A stretch of 64,000 bases of DNA from Elusimicrobiaceae bacterium (GCA_016281355.1 JAEEIL010000032.1:1-64000), one strand, 5' to 3'. Positions 7,418 through 17,144 are shown, counted from the stretch's first letter. Numbers and translations: made by a program. The notes: generated by a model from the letters alone, not told the origin.

Positions 7418-7442
7418 AAGCCCCCTATTCAGGGGGCTTTTT
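7418..7442 (+). terminator. Terminator after tRNA-Ala, usable in both directions
   Basis: AAGCCCCC (7418-7425) pairs with GGGGGCTT (7432-7439) around a 6-nt loop, flanked by T on the plus side and A on the other. It can end the tRNA transcript and, on the minus strand, rlmI. Confidence 0.88.
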
Positions 7443-7468
7443 ATTTTAAATAATCATCCGGTATAAAT

Positions 7469-8641
7469 TTAAATAACTTCAAGCAATGCAAAGTGTAAAT
7501 AACAACTTTCCGGGAAACCCAGTAATACAGGATGATCTTTAGCTTGCGTGCGAAGTTCTTTTAAAATAACTTTTTTACCTGCTGCAGCAGCGGCATCTTT
7601 TAAAATACTGACAAAAATTTCCCTTGAAATATGATGCGAACAAGTGGAACTGGCAAGCAAACCGCCGGGCTCTAAACCTTCAAAAGCCATACGGTTCAGT
7701 TTTGTATATAATTTTATTGCCTGAGGCAGAGCCTTCCTATTTTTAACAAAAGCAGGCGGATCAAGCAAAATCATATTAGGTTTTGTCGGTAGTTCATTGG
7801 CACGGAAAGCAGAAAGTAAACGCTCGGCATCATCACGGCGGTATTCGCAAATATTTTCCACTTTATTTAAAGCAACATTTTTATTGGCAAGTTCTACCGC
7901 GGCTGCAGAACTGTCGCAACCCCAAACAGCTTGTGCCCCGTTTAAAGCGGCATTTATACCAAAAGAACCACTGTAAGAATAAAGATCCAAAACAATTCTG
8001 TCCTTAAAATACGGTTTTAAAAGAGCACGGTTGTCGCGTTGATCAAAATAAAAACCTGTTTTTTGCCCTGCTTTTAAAGATACTAAATATTTAACTTTAT
8101 TCTCCTCAATTTCAATTTCTTCCGGTATTTCACCTACTGTCTCAGGGGCTTGGGTCAAGCCTTCAAGCACTCTAAAAGTGCTTTCGTTTTTAAACAAAAT
8201 ACCTTTAGGTTTAAAAAGTTTTTTGCAAGCACTTAAAATATCTTCTTTTAAAAGTTCCATGCCGGCTGAGTGAATATCAATTGCCAAATAATCACCGTAT
8301 CGGTCAATGATAAGGCCAGGTAGCCCATCGGATTCGCCATAGCACATACGCCCATATTTACGAAGCCCAAGTTCCTTGCGGTAAGAATAGGCATTATCTA
8401 AAAATTCAAAAATAAAATGTTTACTGAGTTCTTCTTCGCCTTTCACGATTAAACGCCCGGAAATTAAACTGTGCGGATTAAAAAACCCGGTCCCCAAAAC
8501 TTCACCGCGAGAAGATTCAAAACGCACGATAGTACCTGCTTTGATAGAGGTATCAATTTTTTCAAGTTCATTTGAAAATATCCAATAATGCCCGTTTTTT
8601 ATACGGTGTTCTTCTTTCTGTTTAAGTTTTAGGGTTATCAT
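7469..8641 (-). CDS. rlmI: 23S rRNA methyltransferase, RlmI/RlmO family
   Basis: A 390-residue class I SAM-dependent methyltransferase with an N-terminal PUA domain (about 1-75, starting with the GHYWIFSNE segment), a linker domain (GESDGLPGLIIDRYG near 103-117) and a C-terminal Rossmann domain. SAM motif I is LDLYSYSGSFGINAA near 220-234; the DPPAFVKN catalytic motif lies near 293-300. E. coli RlmI makes m5C1962 in 23S rRNA. It is the last gene of the run that begins at gcvT, starting one base after the pyrE stop. The exact base modified is inferred from the family. Confidence 0.85.
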   Translation of the reverse strand: MITLKLKQKEEHRIKNGHYWIFSNELEKIDTSIKAGTIVRFESSRGEVLGTGFFNPHSLISGRLIVKGEEELSKHFIFEFLDNAYSYRKELGLRKYGRMCYGESDGLPGLIIDRYGDYLAIDIHSAGMELLKEDILSACKKLFKPKGILFKNESTFRVLEGLTQAPETVGEIPEEIEIEENKVKYLVSLKAGQKTGFYFDQRDNRALLKPYFKDRIVLDLYSYSGSFGINAALNGAQAVWGCDSSAAAVELANKNVALNKVENICEYRRDDAERLLSAFRANELPTKPNMILLDPPAFVKNRKALPQAIKLYTKLNRMAFEGLEPGGLLASSTCSHHISREIFVSILKDAAAAAGKKVILKELRTQAKDHPVLLGFPESCYLHFALLEVI

Positions 8642-9214
8642 TTATTTCTCCTTATTAGTAAACGGCATTTTTTGCGCACACATGGGGCAAGACTCAGGCT
8701 CATATAAATCAAGAGGATAAGTTAAAAGGGCGCGAAGCGGAACATTTTCAAAAGCCAGATTTAAACCGTTTGAACGATCTACCAAAACCGCAACACCAAT
8801 AATATTTGCATGGTAACGTTGTAAAATTTGAAGCGTCTGGTTAATTTTACGCCCGGTCATAAAAACATTATCTATGATTAAAACTTTTTCCCCTTCATCT
8901 ATTTTAAGAGTTTCTTTTAATTCTATTTTACCGTCTTTAAACTTAGCACCCATAACACGGGCACCCATAACAACGGCAACTTGTGCGGCAAGAAGTAAAC
9001 TTTCCGGCGAAGATGCGAAAATAATATCCGCTTTTTTTGTAAACAAACCGGCAATACCCGCACCCAGTTTAGCTGCTAAACTCGGATATTGCAAAAGTAT
9101 ATCAGTATCAATATAAATTTGCGAGTGCTTACCGTTTGGCAATGCGAAATGCCCTGTTATAAGGGCGTTATTTTCTTCAATAATACTAAGTAAATCTAAA
9201 TGTTTTTTAAGCAT
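8642..9214 (-). CDS. pyrE: Orotate phosphoribosyltransferase
   Basis: I place the start at ATG 9214, behind AAGGAATAAT and 1 nt after the asmA-like stop, giving 190 residues; upstream in-frame codons overlap the previous gene and have no ribosome site. The type I PRTase fold is visible. NGKHSQIYIDT is the orotate-binding segment, and KVLIIDNVFMTG is the PRPP loop, in which the usual second acidic residue (DD) is Asn. The enzyme joins orotate to PRPP in UMP synthesis. The tail ESCPMC resembles that of the short thermophile/archaeal-type PyrE. No other pyrimidine gene is nearby, so a related purine/pyrimidine PRTase role is possible. Confidence 0.75.
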   Translation of the reverse strand: MLKKHLDLLSIIEENNALITGHFALPNGKHSQIYIDTDILLQYPSLAAKLGAGIAGLFTKKADIIFASSPESLLLAAQVAVVMGARVMGAKFKDGKIELKETLKIDEGEKVLIIDNVFMTGRKINQTLQILQRYHANIIGVAVLVDRSNGLNLAFENVPLRALLTYPLDLYEPESCPMCAQKMPFTNKEK

Positions 9215-9215
9215 A

Positions 9216-11504
9216 TTATTCCTTATAATTTTGTTTAAATTTTTTAATTTCATTAAATTCCAAGACTTCTTTTTCACGCGCTGCTTGAATTTGTTTACCG
9301 ACTTTTTTAGGGCTTTTCATTTCAAGTTTAGGCTTGGACATGCTACCATAAGTAACAAAAGCCAATGCAGGAGCACCGGATTCATCTGTTAAATTCTCGG
9401 ATAATGCCCCGCGCCTTGAAGTGTTTTTAAACATTGTAACTATATCCAAGTTAAAATGTTCTTTAACCCAGTCCACATTACCGCCAATAGCTGCTGAAAT
9501 TACAGGCCCGTCAACATAAAAATTATTCACTAACATATCGCCGTCTTTAAAAGTTGCAGATGCACTCATAATTTCAAAAGGTGTATCTTTTAAAATTTTA
9601 CCCATTTTAAAAGATCCTGCCCTTTCCATACGATTCATTATAACAAAAGGCTGATATGCTACGCCAAGTACTTTTTGATTATCCGCAGCCTCCTGTAACT
9701 TATAAATTATACCATTTGAAAGTGTAGCATCTATACTGCCCCCAAGCCATTTCATTTGAGGAAGCAAATTAACAAAATTAAATTTGGCATAAAAGTCTTG
9801 CCCGGAAAGAACAGGGCTTGTAAATTTTTTGGCATATACAGCACCTTTAAAATTTATCATAAATTTTGGCAAAGCACTTCTGAAATTACGAAGCCAAGCA
9901 AGATCGGAAGTATCTTCCTGCCAATCTTTTTGATGATTAGGAACCAAGGCATCAACAAAATCTTGGGTTATATCAAAAATTTCAATTGGGTTTAATTCCT
10001 CTGTAGAAAGTAACATTTTTACTTTGCGTTTATTTTCATTTCGGACTTTGGCAATAGCCACACTCATTTTAGTTTCCTTACCGTTTAAAAGCCCACTTTC
10101 TATTATGGCATAGAAATCTTGTTTTTTATAATCTAAGACAGTATTACCTTTTATTGAATTTATTTTTTGACGCCCAACCAAAAAAGTACCGTCTTTAACA
10201 ACTGCACTCATATTATTGAAATTTTCCGTTGCTTCAAAAGCAATATTTGCGTTTTGTACGGTAAAATTAAAGATTTTGGAACTTAAAGAATTGGTCTTTA
10301 TATTTAATTTCTTGGTTTTAAAAACAGATTCTTCAAAGTAAAATTTACCGCCGGCGTCTAAATTACCTACTAACGCAAACGGTTTTAAGGGTTTATAATA
10401 ATTTGCTATTTTGGAAGAATCTATCTTCGCTTTGCTGAGAGTTATATCACCGTTTAAAGTACCAGAAGTTATAGTTAGCCCGGCTTTAGCACTTAAATCG
10501 ACATCTTGATTTTTTAAAATTAAAGATGAAACATCTATTTGGCTGAAATTATCTTTTGCAGAACCGGTAAGTGACAATTCCGTATATGGGACTGAATATT
10601 TATCTTTTAAGTCAAATAAGAAAGCAATATCATTTTCCGTAGCTTTAGGAAACTCAACTTTTAAATCTACTTCCGGGTTAATAAGATTATTTGCATTTAA
10701 ATTAATTTTTACCGGAGATTTTAAGGCATATAATTCCGCCTCCAGATTCTTTATAGATATATTTTGCGGTTTAAAATTCGCGAAATTTACTTCCCCTTTT
10801 GCAAAAGTCTCGGCTTCAATAACTTTATGTTTAAATCTGTTTCTGAAGATAAAGTTAAGATCAAAACGGGTATATTCGTTAAATTCCAAATTATAAAAAC
10901 GCAGATTAAGACCGTTTAAAGAGTGGCTTTTTTTGTGAGCAAAATCCCTAAAAGAAAATGTACCGTTCTGAAGTACCCAATCTTTAATAATGACTTGCCA
11001 GGGTGTACCCTCTTTGGTGGTAAAAGAAAACTCTGTACCTTTTGAATCATTATGTTTTTTGGTTTTTAATTCGGGTAAATTAAAGGTGCCGTTCCTTGCT
11101 CTTGTTATATTTATAACAGCATTTTCAAAAAGTACTTCTTTGATAAAAACTTTATGTTCTAATAAGGGCATTAATTCAAAATGTAAAACAACTGATTTTA
11201 TTGATGCAAGTTCTCTGTAATCCGGGGCATTATTATCAACAATTTTTAAATCTTCCAATATAAAAGTAGTAGGTAAAACGAATTTAATCCTTGAAATATA
11301 TACATCACGCCCCAAATATCTTTCTAGTTGTTTTGCAATTTGCCCGCCTATATTATTGGCATTTACATAATGAATTGTCAAAAACCAAGATGCGGCACCA
11401 ATTAAAAAGCACAAAGATACCATTAAAAATATTGTGCGGATAATATTTTTTGCACTGAATTTTAACGCTCTAAATAAACCGTGCCCTATTCTTCGTGCCG
11501 TCAT
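9216..11504 (-). CDS. AsmA-family envelope protein
   Basis: A 762-residue protein with one N-terminal membrane helix (about 24-46) and a long beta-rich periplasmic body. The N-terminal AsmA signature is visible in ISRIKFVLPTTFILEDLKIV and in the ARNGTFNLPEL segment. The C-terminal part has the AsmA_2-type repeats ending in a basic tail. AsmA-like proteins form hydrophobic grooves between inner and outer membrane and are linked to phospholipid and LPS homeostasis. It overlaps the upstream M50-like gene by 4 nt and lies 1 nt before pyrE, so it is in the long minus-strand operon. Specific cargo unknown. Confidence 0.75.
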   Translation of the reverse strand: MTARRIGHGLFRALKFSAKNIIRTIFLMVSLCFLIGAASWFLTIHYVNANNIGGQIAKQLERYLGRDVYISRIKFVLPTTFILEDLKIVDNNAPDYRELASIKSVVLHFELMPLLEHKVFIKEVLFENAVINITRARNGTFNLPELKTKKHNDSKGTEFSFTTKEGTPWQVIIKDWVLQNGTFSFRDFAHKKSHSLNGLNLRFYNLEFNEYTRFDLNFIFRNRFKHKVIEAETFAKGEVNFANFKPQNISIKNLEAELYALKSPVKINLNANNLINPEVDLKVEFPKATENDIAFLFDLKDKYSVPYTELSLTGSAKDNFSQIDVSSLILKNQDVDLSAKAGLTITSGTLNGDITLSKAKIDSSKIANYYKPLKPFALVGNLDAGGKFYFEESVFKTKKLNIKTNSLSSKIFNFTVQNANIAFEATENFNNMSAVVKDGTFLVGRQKINSIKGNTVLDYKKQDFYAIIESGLLNGKETKMSVAIAKVRNENKRKVKMLLSTEELNPIEIFDITQDFVDALVPNHQKDWQEDTSDLAWLRNFRSALPKFMINFKGAVYAKKFTSPVLSGQDFYAKFNFVNLLPQMKWLGGSIDATLSNGIIYKLQEAADNQKVLGVAYQPFVIMNRMERAGSFKMGKILKDTPFEIMSASATFKDGDMLVNNFYVDGPVISAAIGGNVDWVKEHFNLDIVTMFKNTSRRGALSENLTDESGAPALAFVTYGSMSKPKLEMKSPKKVGKQIQAAREKEVLEFNEIKKFKQNYKE

Positions 11505-12196
11505 AGATTACCTAACCAAACAATAAATTTGCGCATATATATATAAAACATTTTCCAAAAACTGCACGTTTGCATAAAAACTTCTTTAATAATGGATGTC
11601 GGTGCAATTATACCAGGAAATAAAAAGTTAATAAATAGGATAATTAAAGTTAAATTGATTATTGCAATTAAAACGAAGGAAAACACACTGCCACCGGCAA
11701 GAGTGATATCACTTTGCTCTGTCTCCGTCAAAGATTTATAAGTGTGTACTAGGTGAAAAGTTACCAAAAAACCAAGTAAGCCCAAAAATGATCTTTCATA
11801 ATTTGAAATTTCAGGCCAAAATAAACTTATTATATAGAATAAAACCGTGCAAACAATTGCATATAAAGGCATACAGTATGGGGCTAACAAAACAAAAGTA
11901 TTAACATCGCTGACTTGGGTTTCCCCACTCTCTTCTTTCACCTTTATATTCGTTACTTTATAGCCACTGCACCAAGCTGCCAAAGCATGGCAAATTTCGT
12001 GGGCAAAGACATACGGACGTGAAAAATTATAAATATACCTATGTAAAATCAGATATATCGCAGCACCGAATAAAAACGGAAATGTTATTTGAAAATTTTT
12101 AATTATGGTCCAAATTACCGCCATAAAATTATAAATAAAAAAGAGAGCAAAAGGCAGTAAAACTATACCAATTAAAAATTTAAGAAACTTTTTCAT
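11501..12196 (-). CDS. Multi-pass membrane protein with M50-type zinc motif
   Basis: A 231-residue protein with about five or six membrane segments. The motif HEICH (residues 66-70) at the start of a helix, followed by GYKVTNIKV, fits the HExxH zinc-binding pattern of M50-like intramembrane or membrane-embedded peptidases. A second segment LAPYCMPLYAIV may provide the rest of the site; the typical M50 NxxPxxxLDG motif is not evident. It starts 1 nt after the lplA stop and overlaps the AsmA-like gene by 4 nt. It could be an inactive relative. Substrate unknown. Confidence 0.6.
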   Translation of the reverse strand: MKKFLKFLIGIVLLPFALFFIYNFMAVIWTIIKNFQITFPFLFGAAIYLILHRYIYNFSRPYVFAHEICHALAAWCSGYKVTNIKVKEESGETQVSDVNTFVLLAPYCMPLYAIVCTVLFYIISLFWPEISNYERSFLGLLGFLVTFHLVHTYKSLTETEQSDITLAGGSVFSFVLIAIINLTLIILFINFLFPGIIAPTSIIKEVFMQTCSFWKMFYIYMRKFIVWLGNL

Positions 12197-12197
12197 A

Positions 12198-12890
12198 TCA
12201 AAATTTATTTAACCAATCTTCACTTCTGTATTTAGTTTCAGCCAATTTTATGGCTTTATTTATAAAATCTCGGCTCAAAGTATAATTTTCAAAGATATCC
12301 GTATTAAGATATTTCAAAAATCCCTTAAGCAAAGCATCCTTCGCTTTTTGGCTTTCAGCTTCTTTTATTTGTAAAGAGCCCTGATATAGAACCCTTTTAT
12401 CAAAACGCCTTAAGGCCCCGCCCAAAACTTTTTTACCGTCCTGCATTAAATCATCTGCAACCGGGTTTGTAAAACAGTTTTGAACTTTACCACCGGCAGT
12501 TTGCGGGCTATAATCACTTTTCCCTTCATAAAAACTTGCCAGGAAACCGGCTTTTTTAAGTTCGTCTTGTATAGCACTGTGCAATGCTGTGTAAATTAAA
12601 CTCGGTTGTGTTCTGGATTCTAAATCAAATACTAAAGAAAATGTTAAATCTTCTTTATGCAAAACAAGGCCACCGCCTGTTATGCGCCTTGTAAAACTGC
12701 CTATGCCTAAGTTTTTTAATTCTGCTTTAGCCTGGGCAATTTTTTGTATATAACCAAAAGTAGCCTGTGGGCGAAAGTCCCAATTAAAAAACCTTATGCA
12801 CGGTGCAAAATTTGAAACCAGTAATTCGTCAACAGCCATTTGCCCGTATGTATCAAGCAAAGGGCTGATAATCAGTTTTACTTTGTCCAT
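12198..12890 (-). CDS. lplA: Lipoate-protein ligase A family protein
   Basis: A 230-residue BPL/LplA/LipB-fold protein. It has the lipoate-binding RRITGGGLVLH segment near 68-78, the TNPVADDLMQDGKKVLGGALRR segment carrying the catalytic lysine, and VLYQGSLQI. LplA attaches lipoic acid to the lysine of lipoyl domains. It overlaps the end of gcvPB by 13 nt, in an operon that encodes GcvH, its evident acceptor (Lys63). LplA-like octanoyltransferase (LipM) has the same fold, and the two cannot be separated by eye. No C-terminal accessory domain is present. Confidence 0.8.
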   Translation of the reverse strand: MDKVKLIISPLLDTYGQMAVDELLVSNFAPCIRFFNWDFRPQATFGYIQKIAQAKAELKNLGIGSFTRRITGGGLVLHKEDLTFSLVFDLESRTQPSLIYTALHSAIQDELKKAGFLASFYEGKSDYSPQTAGGKVQNCFTNPVADDLMQDGKKVLGGALRRFDKRVLYQGSLQIKEAESQKAKDALLKGFLKYLNTDIFENYTLSRDFINKAIKLAETKYRSEDWLNKF

Positions 12891-14332
12891 CTCAAATTAG
12901 GTTCCCTTGCAGCGCTGACTTCATCAATCCTTTTAACCGGGCAATTCATCGGTGCATCATGCAAGGCATCAGGAGTGTGCAAGGCTTTATTATAAATTTC
13001 CTTTAGGGCTTCAATAAAATTATCAAGCACTTGTTTATTTTCCGTTTCAGTTGGTTCAATCATCAGGGCTTCAGGAACAATTAACGGGAAATAAATCGTC
13101 GGCGCATGGAAACCTTTATCAAGCAAATTCTTTGCAATATCTAATGTTTTAACGGTTGGCATTTTTGTTTTATCAATAGTTAAAACACACTCGTGCATAC
13201 ACTTAGTGTCAAAAAATGCCGGGAAATATTCTTTTAATTTCACCCTTACATAATTTGCATTGATAATTGCATTTTTTGCAATATCTTTTAAGGCTTCACC
13301 GTCTAGTTGCTTTAAATAACAATATGCACGGATTAAAATTGCAATATTGCCGTAAAAACTTTTCATTTTACCGATACTTAATTTACTCTTTTTGGCAAAA
13401 GAATATTTACCGTCTTTGCAAATAACGCGCGGATTTGGTAAAAAGTCTTCCAAACCTTGCCTGACACCTACGGCACCTGCACCGGGGCCACCGCCACCGT
13501 GCGGGGTAGCCAAAGTTTTGTGCAAGTTAATGTGCATAATATCGACGCCCATATCAGCCGGTTTAACAAGGCCGATTAAGGCATTTAAATTTGCACCGTC
13601 CATATAAAGCAAAGCACCGGCCTTATGCACCATATCGGCAATTTGCAAAATATCTTCTTCAAATAAACCGACGGTATTTGGTATTGTAAGCATTACAAGT
13701 GCTGTTTTTTCGCTTAATGCTTTTTGAAGTTCCGCTAAATCTACTTTACCGTTTTGGGCAGATTTAATATTTACCACTTCGCAACCTGCCATTGCCGCAG
13801 TTGCCGGGTTTGTACCGTGTGCGGTATCAGGCACTATTATTTGTGTTCTTGCTTTATCTTTGCGGCTTGCATGGTAAGCACGTGCAATTAAAGCACCGCA
13901 GAATTCGCCGTGCGCGCCGGCAGAAGGTTGCAAAGTAAATGCACTTAAACCCGTAATTTTTGCAAGCATATTATCAAGTTCATAAATAATTTGCAAAGTG
14001 CCTTGGGCATTTGCTTCGGGTAAAGAGGGATGCAAACTTGTAAAATTATCTAATGCAGACAATACATCATAACTTTTTGGGTTATACTTCATTGTGCATG
14101 AACCAAGCGGATAAAAATGCGTATCAAGGCAAAAGTTAAGACGTGATAAATTAGTAAAATGCCTTACTGTATCAAATTCGCTGAGTTCCGGCAAATTGAT
14201 TCCTGTTTTACGTAAATATTTTGAAGGTAAAATATTTTCCGCTTTACAAGATGTGGTACAAACTCTAACACCGCGTCTGCCTTTAACGGACTTTTCTATT
14301 GAAAGCACATTGTGCGGGTAAGCATTTGTCAT
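12878..14332 (-). CDS. gcvPB: Glycine dehydrogenase (decarboxylating) subunit 2
   Basis: A 484-residue C-terminal half of the P-protein, here a separate subunit as in many anaerobes and Gram-positives. The PLP lysine lies in HINLHKTLATPHGGGGPG. The typical FYPLGSCTMKYNPK segment is near 92-105. With GcvPA it decarboxylates glycine and passes the aminomethyl group to lipoyl-GcvH. GGAGG precedes the ATG, which overlaps the gcvPA stop (TAATG), so equimolar coupled synthesis is expected. Confidence 0.96.
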   Translation of the reverse strand: MTNAYPHNVLSIEKSVKGRRGVRVCTTSCKAENILPSKYLRKTGINLPELSEFDTVRHFTNLSRLNFCLDTHFYPLGSCTMKYNPKSYDVLSALDNFTSLHPSLPEANAQGTLQIIYELDNMLAKITGLSAFTLQPSAGAHGEFCGALIARAYHASRKDKARTQIIVPDTAHGTNPATAAMAGCEVVNIKSAQNGKVDLAELQKALSEKTALVMLTIPNTVGLFEEDILQIADMVHKAGALLYMDGANLNALIGLVKPADMGVDIMHINLHKTLATPHGGGGPGAGAVGVRQGLEDFLPNPRVICKDGKYSFAKKSKLSIGKMKSFYGNIAILIRAYCYLKQLDGEALKDIAKNAIINANYVRVKLKEYFPAFFDTKCMHECVLTIDKTKMPTVKTLDIAKNLLDKGFHAPTIYFPLIVPEALMIEPTETENKQVLDNFIEALKEIYNKALHTPDALHDAPMNCPVKRIDEVSAAREPNLRWTK

Positions 14333-15639
14333 TATTTTACCTCCTTTAAAACATTAACTAAAGCATCAATTTGGGTTTTAGTATTTACTTCGGTAGAGCA
14401 AAGCAAAAGTTCGTTTTTAGCAAGTGCTATACCTGCCAAAAAGCCTTTTTTGGCAGCCGCTTTTATTAACTTTGCGGCAGGAACTTTCGTTGTTACAACA
14501 AATTCGTTGTAAAAAGGTGCTTTGTATTTTAATGCAAAACCGTCATATTTGCAAAGTTCTGTTTGCAAATAATGAGCATTTTCCAAATTCTTTAGGGCAA
14601 CTTCTTTTAGACCTTCAGGCCCTAAAAGTGTGAGATAAATCGTTGCATTTAAAGCACAAAGTGCCTGATTTGAACAAATATTTGAGGATGCACGCTCACG
14701 CCTTATATGTTGTTCTCTTGCTTGTAATGTTAAAACGAAAGCGCGTTTACCGTCTTTATCTTTTGCCATACCGCATAAACGGCCGGACATATTCCTTACA
14801 AATTGTTTTTTACAGGTGAAAATACCGAGTGTCGGCCCGCCATAATTTAATGCATTGCCTAAACCTTGGCCTTCTGCGACGGCAAAATCCGCATCATAAG
14901 AACCGGGGGTTTGCAAAATACCCAAACTTGTAGGGTTTACATTTGCAATAAGTAAAGCGTTATTTGTATGAACTAAAGAAGAAATTTCTTCTGCACTTTC
15001 AAGGCAACCGAAATAATTAGGTGTTTGTAAAATAAATGCGGCGGCACCGTTTTTAAGAAGTGTTTCAAGTTGTTTTAAATCTGTTGTACCGTCTGTATTT
15101 AAAGGGACTTCTTTTAATTTAACTTCTGCATTTTTAAAATAAGTTTTTAAAACTTCGGCGTAATTCGGTTGTAATGCTTTTGTGTATAAAATTGTTTTAT
15201 TATTTTTTAGATGTGTGGCCGCAAGGCAAGCCTCGGCTAAAGCAGTTGCACCATCATAATGTGAGGCATTTGAAATATCCATATCAAACAAAGCACAAAT
15301 GCAACTTTGATATTCGTAAATGGCTTGCAAAGTGCCTTGGGATGCTTCTGCCTGATAAGGAGTGTATGCGGTTAAAAACTCCCCCCTTGTGCTTAAAGCA
15401 TTAACGGCAGCAGGCACAAAATGTTCCTGCATACCACCGCCTGCAAAGTTAACAAGCGGTTTATTTTTGGCCGCAATTTTTTTAACTTCGGCGGTAAGTT
15501 CCTGCTCATTTAGAGCAGAGGGTAAATTAATATTACCTTTAAGCAAAACTTGCGGAACGGGCAGAAGTTCATCAAAACTTTTAACACCGATTTCCGCAAG
15601 CATTTGCGCTAAATCTTCTTTAGTATTTGAAGTAAACAT
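14332..15639 (-). CDS. gcvPA: Glycine dehydrogenase (decarboxylating) subunit 1
   Basis: The N-terminal half of the P-protein. I start it at ATG 15639 (MFTSNTKEDLAQML), which matches the family N-terminus (NTxED..ML..IG) and lies 1 nt after the gcvH stop; codons further upstream would overlap gcvH. The product is 435 residues. It contains AGGGMQEHFVPAAV and the NYGGPTLGIF segment. It forms the heterotetrameric P-protein with GcvPB. No clear Shine-Dalgarno is seen, so coupling to gcvH translation is likely. Confidence 0.95.
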   Translation of the reverse strand: MFTSNTKEDLAQMLAEIGVKSFDELLPVPQVLLKGNINLPSALNEQELTAEVKKIAAKNKPLVNFAGGGMQEHFVPAAVNALSTRGEFLTAYTPYQAEASQGTLQAIYEYQSCICALFDMDISNASHYDGATALAEACLAATHLKNNKTILYTKALQPNYAEVLKTYFKNAEVKLKEVPLNTDGTTDLKQLETLLKNGAAAFILQTPNYFGCLESAEEISSLVHTNNALLIANVNPTSLGILQTPGSYDADFAVAEGQGLGNALNYGGPTLGIFTCKKQFVRNMSGRLCGMAKDKDGKRAFVLTLQAREQHIRRERASSNICSNQALCALNATIYLTLLGPEGLKEVALKNLENAHYLQTELCKYDGFALKYKAPFYNEFVVTTKVPAAKLIKAAAKKGFLAGIALAKNELLLCSTEVNTKTQIDALVNVLKEVK

Positions 15640-15640
15640 A

Positions 15641-16015
15641 TTATAAAGTTGCTTTATAAGCATCAAAAGAAAGTAAATTTTTTACTTCATCTTGATTTGA
15701 AATTTTAATTTTAAACAACCAACCGTCCCCGTGCGGTGCTTGGTTTACTATTGAGGGGTTATCGGCAGCGGCTTGGTTTACTTCAATAATTTCTCCGGAA
15801 ACCGGTGCATAAATATCAGATGCTGATTTCACTGATTCAATCACGCAACAACTTTTACCTTGTTCAACTTTCGTACCGACTTTGGGGAGTTCCACAAAAA
15901 CAATATCGCTGATTTCATGTTGGGCGTGATCGCTGATACCGACGGTTGCAACTCCGTTTTCAATATAAGCCCACTCATGTGTGGCTGCAAATTTACAATT
16001 TTCTTGATTATACAT
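15641..16015 (-). CDS. gcvH: Glycine cleavage system H protein
   Basis: A 124-residue lipoyl carrier with the complete H-protein fold. The modified lysine is Lys63 in ESVKSASD, the standard lipoylation site, followed by the YAPVSGEI strand. It shuttles the aminomethyl group between P, T and L proteins. GAGGT precedes the ATG; gcvT lies 12 nt upstream and gcvPA 1 nt downstream. The lipoate ligase gene two genes further on probably modifies it. Confidence 0.97.
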   Translation of the reverse strand: MYNQENCKFAATHEWAYIENGVATVGISDHAQHEISDIVFVELPKVGTKVEQGKSCCVIESVKSASDIYAPVSGEIIEVNQAAADNPSIVNQAPHGDGWLFKIKISNQDEVKNLLSFDAYKATL

Positions 16016-16027
16016 TTTTATACCTCA

Positions 16028-17107
16028 CTAAACTCTGTTTTTATAAAACGGCATTTTTATTTTTTTGGCAGGCAATTTACGCCCACGCACTTCTATTTCA
16101 ACTGTTGCGCCTTCTTCTAAATCAGCAGGAGCGTAACCGGCGCAAATACCTTTAAACAACGGGGAGTAGGTGGCACTTGTAAGTTTACCGATTTGTTTCC
16201 CGTCTTTAAAAACCAAACATCCTTCCCGCGCAACGCCGGCAGTTTGCAAAAGGAAACCGGTCCATTTTTCTTTAACACCGGCTTCTTTTACTGCTGCCAT
16301 TTTGGCTTTGGCGGTAAAATCTTCTTCTTTTTTCAGTTTTACTACCCATCCGCAAGAGGCTTCATAAGGGTTACGTGTTTCGTTCATATCACTACCGCTT
16401 AAAAGGTAGCCGGCTTCAAGGCGCAACACGTCGCGTGCACCAAGCCCGCAAGGAACAAAACCATTTTCTAGACACCAGGTAAAAAGTTTATTTATAGTGT
16501 CTGCATTCCCCATAATTTCAACACCATCTTCGCCTGTATAACCGGTGCGGGTAATATAAACCGAAGCGTCAAAAATCTTATCTTGTTTGATATGGAAACG
16601 CGCAATTTGCTTTATTTGCGGAACCAATTTTTCCAAGATATCTAAAGCCTTAGGGCCTTGAAGTGCAAGCATGGCATAATCGTCGGAAACATCTTTTACT
16701 TCTACTTTATAGCCGGCAGATTTTTTAACAAACCAATTATAATCTTTATAACGCGTGGCGGAATTTACTACAAGGAAAAATTCATTAGGGTTAATGCAAA
16801 AAGCGATAATATCATCAATAATACCGCCGTCGTCATTCAAAACATGTGCATAAGCACCGGCGCCGGGTTCTTGCTTAAAATTATTTGTAGCAACACTTTG
16901 CAAAAATTTATAGGCATCTTCACCTTTAAAAATTATTTGCCCCATATGGGAAACATCAAATAAACCGGCAGAATTTCTGACGGCTTTATGTTCGGCAATA
17001 ATACTTTCGTATTGAACAGGCAAAAGCCAGCCATGGAAATCAACCATACGCCCACCTGCTTTAAGGCATGCGTCATAGAGGGGTGTTTTCTTTAAATTAT
17101 CACTCAT
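16028..17107 (-). CDS. gcvT: Aminomethyltransferase (glycine cleavage T protein)
   Basis: A 359-residue T-protein. It has the N-terminal PLYDACLKAGGRMVDFHGW segment, GLFDVSHMGQI, the tetrahydrofolate-binding and catalytic TRTGYTGEDGVEI segment, and GLGARDVLRLEAGY. It releases ammonia and makes 5,10-methylene-tetrahydrofolate, which GlyA (42794-44044) can use for serine. GGAGGT precedes ATG 17107. It is the first gene of the gcv run, with a hairpin at 17145-17179 separating it from arnD. No L-protein (dihydrolipoamide dehydrogenase) gene is in the window. Confidence 0.96.
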   Translation of the reverse strand: MSDNLKKTPLYDACLKAGGRMVDFHGWLLPVQYESIIAEHKAVRNSAGLFDVSHMGQIIFKGEDAYKFLQSVATNNFKQEPGAGAYAHVLNDDGGIIDDIIAFCINPNEFFLVVNSATRYKDYNWFVKKSAGYKVEVKDVSDDYAMLALQGPKALDILEKLVPQIKQIARFHIKQDKIFDASVYITRTGYTGEDGVEIMGNADTINKLFTWCLENGFVPCGLGARDVLRLEAGYLLSGSDMNETRNPYEASCGWVVKLKKEEDFTAKAKMAAVKEAGVKEKWTGFLLQTAGVAREGCLVFKDGKQIGKLTSATYSPLFKGICAGYAPADLEEGATVEIEVRGRKLPAKKIKMPFYKNRV

Positions 17108-17144
17108 AGAACCTCCGCGGGACTATAAAAATATTATATAAAAT

